DNA of 64,000 bases from Panorpa germanica (lineage: Eukaryota; Arthropoda; Insecta; Mecoptera; Panorpidae), in assembly GCA_963678705.1 (NCBI GenBank), contig OY783204.1, forward strand, positions 8,328,654-8,392,653, written 5' to 3'. Positions 22,659-33,369 of this stretch are shown in pieces (within the stretch, counting starts at the first letter, position 1; each line of letters opens with the position of its first letter). Made by a program: the position numbers and the translations under genes. The notes under the pieces are model-generated. The model saw only the letters and a program-made list of their open reading frames with translations, ran no database searches and was not told where the DNA came from.

Positions 22659-23659
22659 AGTACTTAATTAAAGTTTATAAAACATATAGACTAAAGATTA
22701 TTTTGTACCAATAAACGACTCTCCGAAAAAATATTATTCTGACAAGGAAAAATTGTTAGCAAAAACAGTAACTCACTGAAAATTTCCGATGAGGGTCAGA
22801 CGTTGCAGTTGTAACAGGGAAAGTGATTTCTCTGATTAACCAAACCGCTATCTACACTGGATCAGCCTTTTGCTTCCCTTTTCAAAATTCCTTCTCGTTC
22901 AAAAAAAAAATGTGGTTCTAAAAAAAGTATTAAACAACAATTAGTATAATTGTAAAAAAAATATTATAGTAAATATTCAAAATTAACGAATATAATACTA
23001 AAAAAAACAATAGCTTCATTAATAATTCTGCTACAAAAAAATACTTAGATTATAGTAAATATCCAAAATTATTGACTATAATACTAAAAAAAACAATAGC
23101 TTCATTAATAATTCTGCTATTTTAAAAAAAATACTTAGATTATAGTAAATATCCAAAATTATTGACTATAATACTAAAAAAATCAATAGCTTCATTAAAA
23201 ATGTCGCTACAAAAAATATAATTATTAATTTACAATAATGATTATATACAAAAAAAAAAAAAAGATACTATTCTATTATACTTAAAAGATTTTCTTATCA
23301 CTGATTATGATCTATACACAGCTGTGTGCGGGACTCTGCAAACGATTAACATCGATTCGGATTATTCCAAACTTCTAGAAGCATCCATCCAATTGCGGGA
23401 ACAAAAGATTTCTTTTTTTTCCAGGTTCGACGGGCTGTAGTTTCTGCATCCGCCGATACTTGTAGAAAAATTATGTGAAACACAAATGATATGATGTCTA
23501 GCTCGTACTTTTCAGTAATTTTGAAAATAATCGATCGGTGTAGTAGAATCCAGATTACTTGTCCGCATCCAGATGTAAAATGTACAGAAATAATTTTGGG
23601 CGTACCTTTTGGATATTATATGTAAATATATCTCTTCAAGACCCACATCTGACACCAAA
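22659..23659 (-). other. Gypsy A 5' leader with tandem repeats and primer-binding site
   Basis: About 1 kb without a gene lies between the 5' LTR and gag. It contains about three tandem units of about 85-90 bp (22960-23215) sharing ACAATAGCTTCATTAATAAT and TTATAGTAAATATCCAAAAT. The primer-binding site TTTGGTGTCAGATGTGGG lies next to the LTR (about 23642-23659). Confidence 0.75.
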
Positions 23660-24417
23660 TGTTGTAATGCTAGTTTGGATTAACGTTCTAGAAGGAGATT
23701 ACTCAGCTTGGCTATGCACCACGTTGTGTTGTTAGCTTCTGTTGTAGATTCTTCTTCTGGGGCGTCTCCAGCTCGTTGAGTTACGGAATGTTTTCCAGGA
23801 TAAGAATTAGCTCTTTATTTTAATAATTGATTACTTGTTTAAACGAAGTATTTGTTATAATTGAGAATACTTGAGCGGTCTAAAGTATCTTTGGTTACAA
23901 CGTACCTCGTTGGAACAACTAGTATCTTTTAAAATACTATTAATTAAACACTTTGATTAAAAATAGGTTATTTATTAGTTGTATCTTATTATTTAAATAC
24001 TAAATTACAATCGTATTTTATTCAAGTAATGAAGATGCTAATTATATAACGAAATGTTAATTCTTGTGTAACAAATTTGATTAATAGTGAAAACGTGCTT
24101 ACAGCAATAACTCGATGTTTACAATTATAGTTGTTTAACTCTTGAAATTAAAACGAAGACTGACTCCCTGACTCGAGTCCAGCTCGGTATATTACCGATT
24201 TATTTACAATCTCTCATCGTATAACACTGTGCTCAGTGTTACCTAGGTTTGAAACAATATAAAACGTCCACAGACCAGCGTCAATATTAACAAGCGCTTA
24301 ATTTAAATAATCATTTGTTACAATCTTAATATTAAAACTTAAATTAACATAATTTAATTCTTATGTGAAAATTAACAAAAATAAAAGGTAAGTACGTCAT
24401 TGCACGTACTTACAACA
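23660..24417 (-). repeat. Gypsy A 5' LTR
   Basis: This 758-bp copy pairs with 13136-13893, and the ATAG duplication follows it at 24418-24421. On the minus strand it precedes the primer-binding site and so is the promoter-bearing LTR. Confidence 0.95.
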
Positions 24418-24914
24418 ATAGTCTCACCACGCTAGGAAAGTAATTCTCAACGCAGTCGGACTAGGAGTATGTGTACGCTCACTAACTACCCCTGTTCTGA
24501 CACACCTTTTAGTCATATATCTGGGACACCACAGATTTGTTAAGTATTGCTCAAGTACTTTTGTTTTTGAAGTCTCACCACGCTCGGAACTAAAAAAAAT
24601 ATTTCTTAAATCTCAACGCAGTCGGACAACGAGTTTGTGTGCTTCCTACTTTCTTTTCCTTCGCACCACAGACTCGAGGCAGTTTACGGTCTTACCCAGG
24701 ACCCCTCTCTTGTATTTGTACTTTTAAACTTTACTACTAGGAAATCAAAATAAAATATTTTTAAAAACAAATTTTTATGAAATATAAATTTTTTCCTCAA
24801 CGTCATACACCGTTTGTAGTAAAAGTTATCGATTTCCATGCACCACCAGTATCGATCGAATTTGATTTTGTCTTTCGCTCAACGTCGCCGTATGACTATT
24901 TCATGCCCGCTTTA

Positions 24915-25000
24915 GGGGGCGTCCATAAATTACGTGAGGTGTTTTTTTAAATTTTCCCCCTCCCCCCCTTAAAAATCTCACGTAATTTATGGACGCTCCC
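24915..25000. mobile_element. Tiny MITE with 24-bp inverted termini and TTA duplication
   Basis: Two 24-bp arms (24915-24938 and 24977-25000) are inverted with one mismatch, starting GGGGGCGTCCATAAATTACG. The element is flanked by TTA on each side (24912-24914 and 25001-25003). TTA duplications and G-rich termini fit the PIF/Harbinger superfamily. It is too small to code for anything. Confidence 0.75.
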
Positions 25001-25479
25001 TTAAGTAATTGCTACTTTTATACTTTACTACTAGGAAATGAAAATAAAATATTTAAAAAAATTTTTTTTTATAAAATATAATTTTTTTTCCTCAACGTCA
25101 CCGTTTGTAGTAAAGTTATCGATTTCCATGCACTACCAGTATCGAATTTGTTTATAGTCTTTCGCTCAACCACCACCCCCCATAGTACTCTCGCGTGTTA
25201 TAAAGGTAATAATTCTCGGAGTACGGAAACTACGTTCTACACCAGCAGGCGATGGAACACTTCACTGGGGAAAAAAAAGAACGTGGTGAAAATTTCCGTA
25301 CTCGAAAAAATCACGGCAATCGTTATAAATTTGACCTAAGGGTTTCTAAGTCTAAAGATGTTATAAAACATACTACAATTAGTATATACTTGCCTGAAAC
25401 ACGAATTCATAAAATTCTCAAATGTTAAAAATCATGTTTCACCTTCCAGTATAATCGCGTGCTCCAAACATAGCCGAAT

Positions 25480-26640
25480 TTTGGTCGGTGCACGTTTTTT
25501 TTAAAAATAGTATAAATTTTTTCACCGTACGTAAAAAATGAATAGATACATTATTATAGAGAATTTTAATGTGCATCTAATCCATTTATTTCATTCAAAA
25601 AAAGTTAATTTTTTTACATTTTTTTTTAAATTTTAAATTTTTCACCTCACGTTTTTTTCTCATAACTCGGTACAGATATAAAAAGTCCACGTTTTTTGTT
25701 CTACGAGTTGTAAAACTTATTGTTTTAAACATATTTATACATTAGAAAAAAAAACACTTTTCATATAATTTTTTAAAAAAAACGGGAAAAAACGTGGACC
25801 ACCGTTCGAAAAACTTTAATATTTCAAAATCGTCAGTCCACTTTTTTTTTAAATTTAGTATAAATTTTATAACCGTACGGAAAAAATGCAAGTTAGATAA
25901 AATGTAGGGAATTAAAATACGCATCTACTATTTTAAGAATTTAAAAAGAATTATTTACCGTACTTTTTTGTGTTTTTTGATTTTTACCTCACGTTTTTTG
26001 ACCATAACTGGGGTACAAATATAAAAAGTCCACGTTTTTTGTTCTACGAGTTGTAAAACTTATTGTTTTAAACATTTTTATACATTAGAAAAAAAAACAC
26101 TTTGCATATAATTTTATGAAAAAAATGTGAAAAAACGTGGACCAAGGCAATATAACTCTGTCGGATTTGAGTATCGTCGCGGCACGTTTTTTTTAAATTT
26201 AGTATAAATTTTTTAACCGTACGGAAAAAATGCAAGTTAGATAAAATGTAGGGAATTAAAATACGCATCTACTATTTTAAGAATTTAAAAAAAATTATTT
26301 ACCGTACTTTTTTGTGTTTTTTCATTTTTGACCTCACGTTTTTTGACCATAACTATGGTACAAATATAAAAAGTCCACGTTTTTTGTTCTACGAGTTGTA
26401 AAACTTATTGCTTTAAAAATATTTATACATTAGAAAAAAAAACACTTTTCATATAATTTTATGAAAAAAATGTGAAAAAACGTGGACCAAGCCAATATAA
26501 CTCTGTCGGATTTGAGTATCGTCGCGGCACGTTTTTTTTAAATTTAGTATAAATTTTTTAACCGTACGGAAAAAATGCAAGTTAGATAAAATGTAGGGAA
26601 TTAAAATACGCATCTAGCCGTACTTAAAAACGTGCTACAA
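25480..26640. repeat. 345-bp tandem repeats of the intergenic spacer
   Basis: A little over three units are present. The shared AAAAGTCCACGTTTTTTG starts at 25681, 26024 and 26369 (spacings 343 and 345). Units also share AACCGTACGGAAAAAATGCA and GTGGACCA. Copies two and three are the closest pair. Such arrays are typical of rDNA spacer. Confidence 0.85.
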
Positions 26641-27787
26641 GAAGGAGCATATTATTTTATGATTTAAATTGTTTTTTAATTGAAATTGTTCCCTGATTTA
26701 TGAAATTTATTTTATGATATTTATCAAAAGTTTGAGTATTATATATAAAACTAAGCAATCGAAGACTTTTATTATATTTGTAAAAAAAATTGTTTTCATA
26801 TAATTTTTCTGAAATATCGCTTAAAATCTATTTGGATTTTATTTACTTATTTTTCATGTTATGAAATTCTTAATATATCCTTCTCACGTTATGAAACCTT
26901 TTTTTTTAAATCTTAAAAAATGATACATTGCTTAGATTAAAAACGTTATTTTAAGCGTCTTTTTATACTTGAAAAAATATTAGTTTTCATATATATTTTC
27001 AAAGAAAATTGAAAAAAAACTCTCTAAAAATTATCCATCCGTACCTCGGTTCTCCTCAAGTTATGAAATTTTAAAAACTTAACATGCGACATTATTATTC
27101 TGTTTTATTGAAGTTTTAATCATCTGTATTATCTCACTTTATGAAGAATTGTTTTTGTAAAAGGACACTTTTTGGTATTAAAATGCCTTTGTGTAGAGAG
27201 ATGTATGTAAATGTTATAAATTAATATATGAAGTTTAATTTATTTGTACAGCGGTATACCCCGATTTATGTAACTTGCTTAGGCGACCATTTTTTTTCGG
27301 GTCATAGTCCATATTAATGGCTCTTTCCAATCGTTATTTTAGTCATTTTTCATAATGTGAATGATAAGCTAAAAGTTGCGAAAGGCACTAAAAAAATTTT
27401 TAAATCGTAACTTTCCCCCTTTTTTTATTGTTAGTCCATTATAAAACTTTTTCGCATTTTCAGTCTTTTTGCGCCCTACTTTTTGCACGGTACTAAAATA
27501 ATACTGTTCTGTATTAACACTTGTGTCAGTTTAACGCAAAAAAAATTAATTATTTTTTGAGAATAAACCATTTCCGATACAAATTAATGTATCAGAGCAG
27601 CGGTTTAAGATTTATTTAAAAGTATGTCACTCCGAAAAGACGACTGGACCGTACTTTTAGTTATCTTACCCCGACAGTGTCATATATACTATACAAATTA
27701 TTAATTTTTCCACGTACGTTTCGGGTGTTATGGTATGGTTACAATAAAAAACAGATATTTTTTTATAATATTTTTTTGCGCGCAAAT

Positions 27788-27924
27788 CCAGACACACACA
27801 GATCCTTTATTACAACAAAAAAAATATTATTATATCCGGTAGATTCAAACAATCTCAAATACACACACTTTTTTTGTAGTATTTCAAAGTATCAAAAGTA
27901 TTTTTATATATATATTCATTCATT
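27788..27924. other. Short external-spacer fragment next to R2-C
   Basis: CCAGACACACACAGATCCTT is followed by a TATCCGGTA...TTCAAACAATCTC stretch, as at 11937-12000 near the 18S gene. It abuts the truncated 3' UTR of R2-C near 27925, which is a deletion joint within the array rather than a natural R2 end. Confidence 0.65.
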
Positions 27925-28287
27925 CTTGAGTGCCTGGGTGGCGGACCCACAGACAGCACTCTAAGGAGAACAAAAATCGACTTAGCAGACCAGCAAAACG
28001 TTTTACGGCTATATTTTTTGTTCTGTGCCTTTTTTGATTTTACATAACATATAGTTGCACTGATTATTAGGGGCAATGTTTTTGTGCGCCCTTTTTTCCA
28101 AAAACAATTTATAATATATATACATAAAAGCTAGACTCTCCTGCTAAGAGCAAGCGAAGGTATCATAATCATTATAGTCAAGAGTTTGATTTTCTGAAAT
28201 AGTCGAGAAATATATTGGACATCTCTATAGAAGTCCTTAGGGCAATCAATCAACAAGTGAGTTTTAAATTTTTGTAGAGCTAGCAGC
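27925..28287 (-). other. R2-C 3' UTR, truncated
   Basis: It shares GGGTGGCGGACCCAC, GTTTTACGGCTATATTTT and TGTGCGCCTTTTT-type blocks with the 3' UTRs of R2-A (30366-30830) and R2-B (42901-43638), but stops short of the segment that contains GGTACCCCTAGGAACTT in the other two. Confidence 0.7.
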
Positions 28288-29559
28288 TTAGTTTGAGTCA
28301 ACTGAGTTCAAGTTATGGTCTTTGAGAAGTTGCGGAATAAGTACTGTGTACTTGTCTTTCTTGTCTTGTATTGCCAGTAGTAGACTATTCTTGTTTTCGA
28401 AGCGTACCGAGACATCAATAATATAACCAGATTTGTTATTAATAAAGACCAAATCTGGCTTTAACAGACCAAGAGGAGATTGAATGCTAGGCTCCTTCAT
28501 AAATATTGCATCCTTATGAGTAGATGAGAGTTTGTCAAGTATTACATTTAAAATTTCATTGTGCCTATTGATGCGTAATGGTTTTAGTGCCGAGCATTGC
28601 CCCAGTATATGCCCTGGTGATTCGACATGAATCGTGCACGCATCACACATCACGTTTACTGAGCCTCCACGTGTTGAGAGGACTAACTTGCAACCAATGG
28701 TGTTAGTTCTTAGGCGTAAGGCATCGTTTAGCCGATTTTGTGCTAAGAGCCCTGGATCCCGCAACCATTTGTTGGCGATCGGGCTATCATGAAAGTAGTG
28801 GGCACCAATTCCTTGAACATTTAATTTACTCCATCTTAAACGCAATATGCGTTTTGCTCTCACCTTGGCAATCTCCACTTCTGCGAGCGTCCATACCAGA
28901 TCACATCTAGTTGCCAGAAGTTTTGCTTTCCTTAGAAACCTGTTGTTTCTAACTATGGCCTGTATGATACTATCCTCGACATTATTTAGTTTGACATAGC
29001 TACGTAAAGTAGCAAATTTATTGCGCATTTCAAAATAAGGAATACCAAGACCACCATCTCTAACTCTGGTGTACAAAAATCCAGAGGAAGTTTCGTCCGG
29101 AAGGTGGAATGCACGCTTGAACATTGAGCGAATTGACTGATCTACTTGACGTGCTTGTGTTATAGTTAGCGGGCATATAGTTGTACTAAATGCATAATGA
29201 CTTAAGATATAGGTATTTAACATACCTAATTTTTGTAGAGCTAGCAGCTTAGTTTGGCCTAGTCTCTCAATGCTTGTAATCATACTGGAGGCAACTTTTT
29301 CCGCCTTTACACCCAACCATGGTGAAAAATGCATTCCTAAGTATTTGAATACTTTGTCGCATTCGTTGAATGCTAGGTAGTTACCACTTATTGGATCCTT
29401 AATTTCTGGATTTATAACGCCAAATGTCTTTCCTGGTAAGGTTTTTATTTGGAAAGATGATGATTTAGCCACCGATATTTTCAAACCAACATCTTGTAAG
29501 GTGTTACATGCAATATTCAATTGCAACTGGGCATCAGCTTTGTTATGACAAGGGGTCAC
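28288..29559 (-). CDS. R2-C protein: thumb, zinc knuckle and restriction-like endonuclease
   Basis: This 423-codon stretch covers the C-terminal half of an R2 protein. It includes the segment after the reverse transcriptase palm, the CCHC motif C-D-A-C-T-I-H-V-E-S-P-G-H-I-L-G-Q-C, and the restriction-like endonuclease with LLKPDLVFINNKSGYIIDV, where K-P-D and the later D match the PD-(D/E)XK-like active site used to nick 28S DNA. The frame begins directly after a joint that has removed the palm motif with the catalytic aspartates. Confidence 0.88.
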   Translation of the reverse strand: MTPCHNKADAQLQLNIACNTLQDVGLKISVAKSSSFQIKTLPGKTFGVINPEIKDPISGNYLAFNECDKVFKYLGMHFSPWLGVKAEKVASSMITSIERLGQTKLLALQKLGMLNTYILSHYAFSTTICPLTITQARQVDQSIRSMFKRAFHLPDETSSGFLYTRVRDGGLGIPYFEMRNKFATLRSYVKLNNVEDSIIQAIVRNNRFLRKAKLLATRCDLVWTLAEVEIAKVRAKRILRLRWSKLNVQGIGAHYFHDSPIANKWLRDPGLLAQNRLNDALRLRTNTIGCKLVLSTRGGSVNVMCDACTIHVESPGHILGQCSALKPLRINRHNEILNVILDKLSSTHKDAIFMKEPSIQSPLGLLKPDLVFINNKSGYIIDVSVRFENKNSLLLAIQDKKDKYTVLIPQLLKDHNLNSVDSN

Positions 29560-30148
29560 CCTGCTTAACTCCCTTTAGAATACTCATATTTACAACATTG
29601 TCCCCCACAGCAATGTTAGTGAAAGCGCCTGAGTACATGTTGCTTATAGCAGCAATGATTAGAGGTGGGACGCCTTGTCGTTCAAGCGCCTTTATTATAG
29701 CGTCATGCGGCACACTATCGAAGGCCTTAGAAATATCTAAGACCGACACTACCACACCAGCCGACAACTTCGCCTCCTTCATAACTTCCTCAAAGATACT
29801 AACATTGTTGAGGCACCCGTTCTGTGTGGTGAACCCCCTTTGCTTTGGATTGATATTTAAATGAAATTTAATTATGTCGTATATGGCACTAGCAAACAGT
29901 TTTGCTAGTATGTACGCGATCGTGATCGGTCGCCAGTTAGTTTCCTGACTGGGATCGGCGCCCTTTTTCGGAATCAAGATTGTGCGATTCTCTAGCCATA
30001 TTTTTGGGTAAAGCCTTAGTAAAATCAGTGCGTTAAAGAATTTAGCAATTAAAATTTCTAAACCTTCAACATTTATAATATGTGCCTTTTTGATATGGTC
30101 AAACCCTGGAGCTGATTTATTTTTCAGCGATGCAATTGTGTATTTCAC
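29543..30148 (-). pseudogene. R2-C reverse transcriptase, catalytic motif deleted
   Basis: It reads an R2 reverse transcriptase: SAPGFDHIKK, NRTILIPKKGADPSQETNWR, QRGFTTQNGCLNN, the first catalytic Asp block V-L-D-I-S-K-A-F-D-S-V-P-H, and GVKQGDPLS. At 29543-29559 the sequence jumps directly into the region downstream of the F-A-D-D box. R2-B has about 40 residues here, including LAFADDILLIG. R2-C therefore cannot encode an active enzyme. Confidence 0.88.
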
Positions 30149-30197
30149 ATAGTCTGGATCTATAGGTGTTAGATCTCCTAATGGTATGGAATTTTTA

Positions 30198-30365
30198 CTA
30201 TATTTTACCCCATAATTCAGTGTAAAGATCCTTGATCTTATCAGGATTTAGTTTACTCGTATCACTCTCAAGCGGAGATACGTCCCCATTGATAATCTTA
30301 TCGGCCAACTTTCTAGGACATTGGTAAAACATGTCTTGCACTGATGCAAAGGCATGCTTTCTGCC
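30198..30365 (-). pseudogene. R2-C pre-RT region, start missing
   Basis: It encodes R-K-H-A-F-A-S-V-Q-D-M-F-Y-Q-C-P-R-K-L-A, the block that in R2-1 lies just after the zinc-finger/Myb half. The open frame continues above 30365 into R2-A 3' UTR sequence, so its apparent N-terminus (to 30485) is not R2 protein. It ends at a stop where R2-B reads on. Confidence 0.75.
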
Positions 30366-30953
30366 TCCCACAACCATTTTATCTGCCCAGGCTTGACCAC
30401 ATGGAGGTACCCCTAGGAACTTGTGTCTAACCATATTATTGTTACGTCCAGAAGGGACCATCGCGCCATACCGGACGGCCGCCAACTCGCAGCAGAAGGC
30501 GCCTTAGGCTGAGTGCTTGGGTGGCGGACCCACTTACAGCACTCTCGGGAGTAACAAACGACTTGGCAAGGCCAACTAGACACTATGGAATTTTTTGACT
30601 AGTACCTTTTTTACGTTTAAGATTTGCACTAGTTCTTTGGCCGTGGTTTTGTGCGCCTTTTTTTATAAAATTACATTGTTTTACCAGTTACCTTCCCCAA
30701 GTGCCAGCAGGTAAATCTGAATCATTAAAAGTAGTACTTACTTCCGGTAGTAGTCTAGAAAGATGTTAGTCATCTCCACAGAGGTTCGTAAGGCGATCAT
30801 TGACATAGTTAATTTCAGCTGATACGTGTCGACTTCTAGGATGTTTAGGTTTGTGATTGTAAACTTGGGCAACGCACCTCGTGACCCAATAACTATAGGT
30901 AACACTTTTACGAAGTCAACATTGTGCAGTGTTAACAGCTGTGGTATTAGTAT
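30366..30953 (-). mobile_element. R2: R2-A 3' part: end of coding region and 3' UTR
   Basis: Bases 30840-30953 encode the last part of an R2 protein: L-I-P-Q-L-L, then V-L-P-I-V-I-G-S-R-G-A-L-P-K, as in R2-B. The 3' UTR follows downward, with GGGTGGCGGACCCACTTACA and GGTACCCCTAGGAACTT shared with R2-B. It stops at the fusion with R2-C, about 330 bp before the natural end seen in R2-B. Confidence 0.82.
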
Positions 30954-31872
30954 TGTTACGGATTTGCAGGCGTCTGAGCATACAAAAATTATAGTTACGA
31001 AATAATAACTGGAATTAGCAGAAAAGGTTGCGCATCCCTATACAAATATCAAGACATTTTGATAACGAAGCTGTTTACTCGTCGTCGCAGAACTTAATAC
31101 GCGTGTTCGTTGGAGATAGCATAAACAACTGCATACCATGCACTTGTGTCATTGTATACGAGTGAACTTTCTAGAATAAAATACTACGCGTATTGAGTGG
31201 AACATCATAGAAATAATAGGAAGGTCAAAACAGCGTATTTGGATAATTATAGAAATATTCTGGAAAGTCAAAGATGTCGTGACCAGGGGAATTCTACTGC
31301 GTAAACCGCTGATATAAAAGGAGCAGAGCATCGCGTCGCGAGTTAGTTCACAACAGCAGTCAGTCCGCGAGTATTAGTCCACAACAGCAGTCAGTCCGCG
31401 ATAGTAAGTCAGTCCGCAAAAAAACATCATTCTGTCAGTAACAAGCAATCACAGTGAAATATTAAACAGTATAAAGTCGTTATAAAGTCGTTGTAATTGT
31501 TTTTGTGTGAATAAATAATGTCTGTAAAAGTGTAAATTCTTCTTATTAATTGTGGCTATTTCCTAATTTAATAAGTTACAACGCGACTAAATAGTGTAAA
31601 CAATTATTCCGCTCGGCAAATTATTCGAACCCAAAGTCGCAGGCGTAACACGGCGTATATTTAGAAGGTTCGAGAATCCTAATCTCCCTTCCCTTAATCC
31701 TCGCTCGCACATACAAATTTGTACTTTTGGCGTCCTAGAAGGTTCCAGAGCCAGACTCCCTTCATTCCCCTTTCAAGCCTTTACAAGTTTGTAACATTTG
31801 GTGTTAGAAGCTGAAGAGGATAGTTGCTAGGTGCACACAAGCCGTCTCGTCACGCCCAGTAAAATTGTAACA
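30954..31872 (+). mobile_element. Solo LTR inserted in the R2-A coding region
   Basis: A 919-bp block with inverted termini TGTTACG...TTGTAACA is flanked by GTAT (30950-30953) and ATAT (31873-31876), a 4-bp duplication with one changed base. A TATA-like GATATAAAAGG lies near 31313, followed by repeated CAACAGCAGTCAGTCCGCGA, which suggests plus orientation. Excising it and one duplication rejoins R2-A in frame (D-K-Y-T then I-L-I-P-Q). There is no coding content. The family is probably Gypsy, but I see no full copy here. Confidence 0.82.
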
Positions 31873-31876
31873 ATAT

Positions 31877-32813
31877 CGTATATTTGTCAATTTTCTCCTT
31901 TGCACCTTGGGCTAGACTATATTTATTATCGAACTTATTGTCACATCAATGATGTAAGCGGATTTATCATTGACAAATATTAAATTAGGCTTGAGTAATC
32001 CCAGGGGTGAGTGCATACACGGCTCCTTTTGCAGCAATGAGTTTTTATGCTACTTGCTAGCTTGCTTATCAATAATTGTAGTATCACGTCGTGCCTCTTT
32101 ATCCTTAACGGCTTTAAGACGTAGCACTGGCCCAGTATGTGCCCTAGTGTCTCAACTTTATTGTGACATGCGTCACGCTCAGTTGAATTGTGCCATTACA
32201 TCTTCTGATCCGCCACGCGTTGCCAGTACACGCTTGCATCCGTACGCATTCGTACGTAATCGAATTGCATCAATGTAACGGTTCGAGGGCAATAAGTTAC
32301 TGTCCCAGAGCCACCAGAAATCGTGAGCTCCGATTCTCTGAACGTTTAGTTTATGCCATTTCTTTCATCTTTAATTTTGCTTAGCTACCAGTCTAGCTTT
32401 GTCCACTTCGTCAGATGTACATGGCCATGTTACATTGCACTTTATAACAAGTTTCCGTGCTTTATTTCGGAATCTGTCTTCTATAAAAATCGCATGGATT
32501 GTTTCGTCATCCAGCGCATACAGTTTTGCATAATTACGTAAGACTCTATAATTGTTCTGCAATTCTACTCTTGACACTCGGAGACCACCATCTCGAGCCC
32601 GCGTATATATAAACCCGGTTTACGTTTCATGTAACGTCTTCTTCACCAAACTTCTGATACTTTGGTCGAGTTTACGTAACTGTCCTGGTGTTGGTGGACA
32701 GATTGTCATCTTAAAAGTATAGTGACCTAATACATAGGTGTTTAGCAGAATAATTTTCTGTAAAGCAGTGACTTTTATTTTCGCGAGTCTGTTCAGTTCA
32801 GCCTCCATTTCAC
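31877..32813 (-). pseudogene. R2-A protein: thumb, zinc knuckle and endonuclease, degraded
   Basis: It reads R2 blocks matching R2-C: L-N-T-Y-V-L-G-H-Y-T-F, a Y-A-K-L-Y-A-L-D-D segment and L-L-K-P-N-L-I-F-V-N-D-K-S-A-Y-I-I-D-V, in which the active-site K-P-D has become K-P-N. Several stops and frame changes occur. It ends at 32813 against the LTR of Gypsy B. I infer that it is the continuation of the R2 half at 40136-42058, because both have the same orientation and complementary parts, with some palm sequence lost between. Confidence 0.75.
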
Positions 32814-33369
32814 TTTGTGAATTAAATCCAGTTAACTTTATTACTGTGTGTAATATTTGTTATTGTGGTCAGCGTTTATAATTAGAGTTATGCAGCAAAT
32901 GTAATATTAATTACTAGGGTGTATTTATCATTGTAAAATTATTGTGTAACTATGAACAATCGAAATTGCGTATTACGGGGTAACATGCAAAACATTGTAA
33001 AGGGACACTAAAATATAAGTATTGTATTTTAACCAAGAGTTATTTTCTTAGTGAATTTAAATACGATTAATTCGCTTTATTCAGATGTAATTGTATAATT
33101 TTGTGTAATGATTAAATGAACTATTAATATTCAAATTATGTGTTTACTCGTTTAAAAGAAGCTATATTGTTATGTTACACTGCAAATTGATCGTCTCAAC
33201 AGGTGGTTGTGGAAAGTAACCTACAAATTGGAGGCTCATACGGGATTGAATAATTCTAAACCACAAATTAGGATCTCAACAGATGGTTGTAGATTCTAAC
33301 CTGCAAATTGGAGTCTGAACCGGGATGGTATTAGATTCAAAAACTACTAATGTAGATTAAAAACCTACA
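32814..33369 (+). repeat. Gypsy B 5' LTR, 5'-truncated, with repeated PBS-like motifs
   Basis: It matches the second half of 35624-36720 (36156-36720). Its last 180 bp hold about four imperfect copies of the LTR/primer-site boundary: an ACCTACAAATTGGAGGCTC-like string recurs every 50-60 bp. The real site follows at about 33370 (AATTGGGGGCTCGAACCGG). Confidence 0.85.

Larger units (their letters stand above)
13136..24417 (-). mobile_element. Gypsy-type LTR retrotransposon (Gypsy A) in rDNA spacer
   Basis: This 11.3-kb element has 758-bp LTRs (13136-13893 and 23660-24417), a 4-bp TSD ATAG (13132-13135 and 24418-24421), a TTTGGTGTCAGATGTGGG primer-binding site after the 5' LTR and a GGTTGAGGAG purine tract before the 3' LTR, all on the minus strand. 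It carries gag, protease, reverse transcriptase, RNase H and integrase in the usual Ty3/Gypsy order. About 3.6 kb of the length is an inserted LINE (18621-22183). By eye the LTRs differ at about eight positions. Confidence 0.95.
24422..27787. other. rDNA intergenic-spacer-like region
   Basis: I see no gene over about 3.4 kb. It starts with a duplicated block (TCTCACCACGCT...TCTCAACGCAGTCGGA at about 24421 and 24572), then a second duplication (about 24715-24880 and 25005-25170, sharing TTTACTACTAGGAAAT and AGTTATCGATTTCCATGCA). A 345-bp tandem array follows (25480-26640), then AT-rich sequence to 27787. It lies between spacer copies of the CAGACACACACAGATCC motif, so it is read as intergenic spacer of the rDNA (inference). 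Short ORFs at 25742 and 26068 are two phases of the tandem repeat. Confidence 0.6.
27925..30365 (-). mobile_element. R2: R2 element R2-C, truncated at both ends
   Basis: This R2 copy lacks its N-terminal zinc fingers (5' break at 30362-30366) and the end of its 3' UTR (break near 27925). The 5' break joins it inside the coding region to the 3' UTR of R2-A. The 3' break joins rDNA spacer. It therefore carries neither natural junction with 28S. Confidence 0.85.

Noticed and set aside
25742..26268. Two ORFs starting with the same peptide
   Set aside because: They are two phases of the 345-bp spacer repeat and end at arbitrary points.
30366..30485. N-terminal extension of the R2-C ORF as a new protein domain
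   Set aside because: The sequence matches the 3' UTR of R2-B, so the extension is a chance frame across a fusion point.
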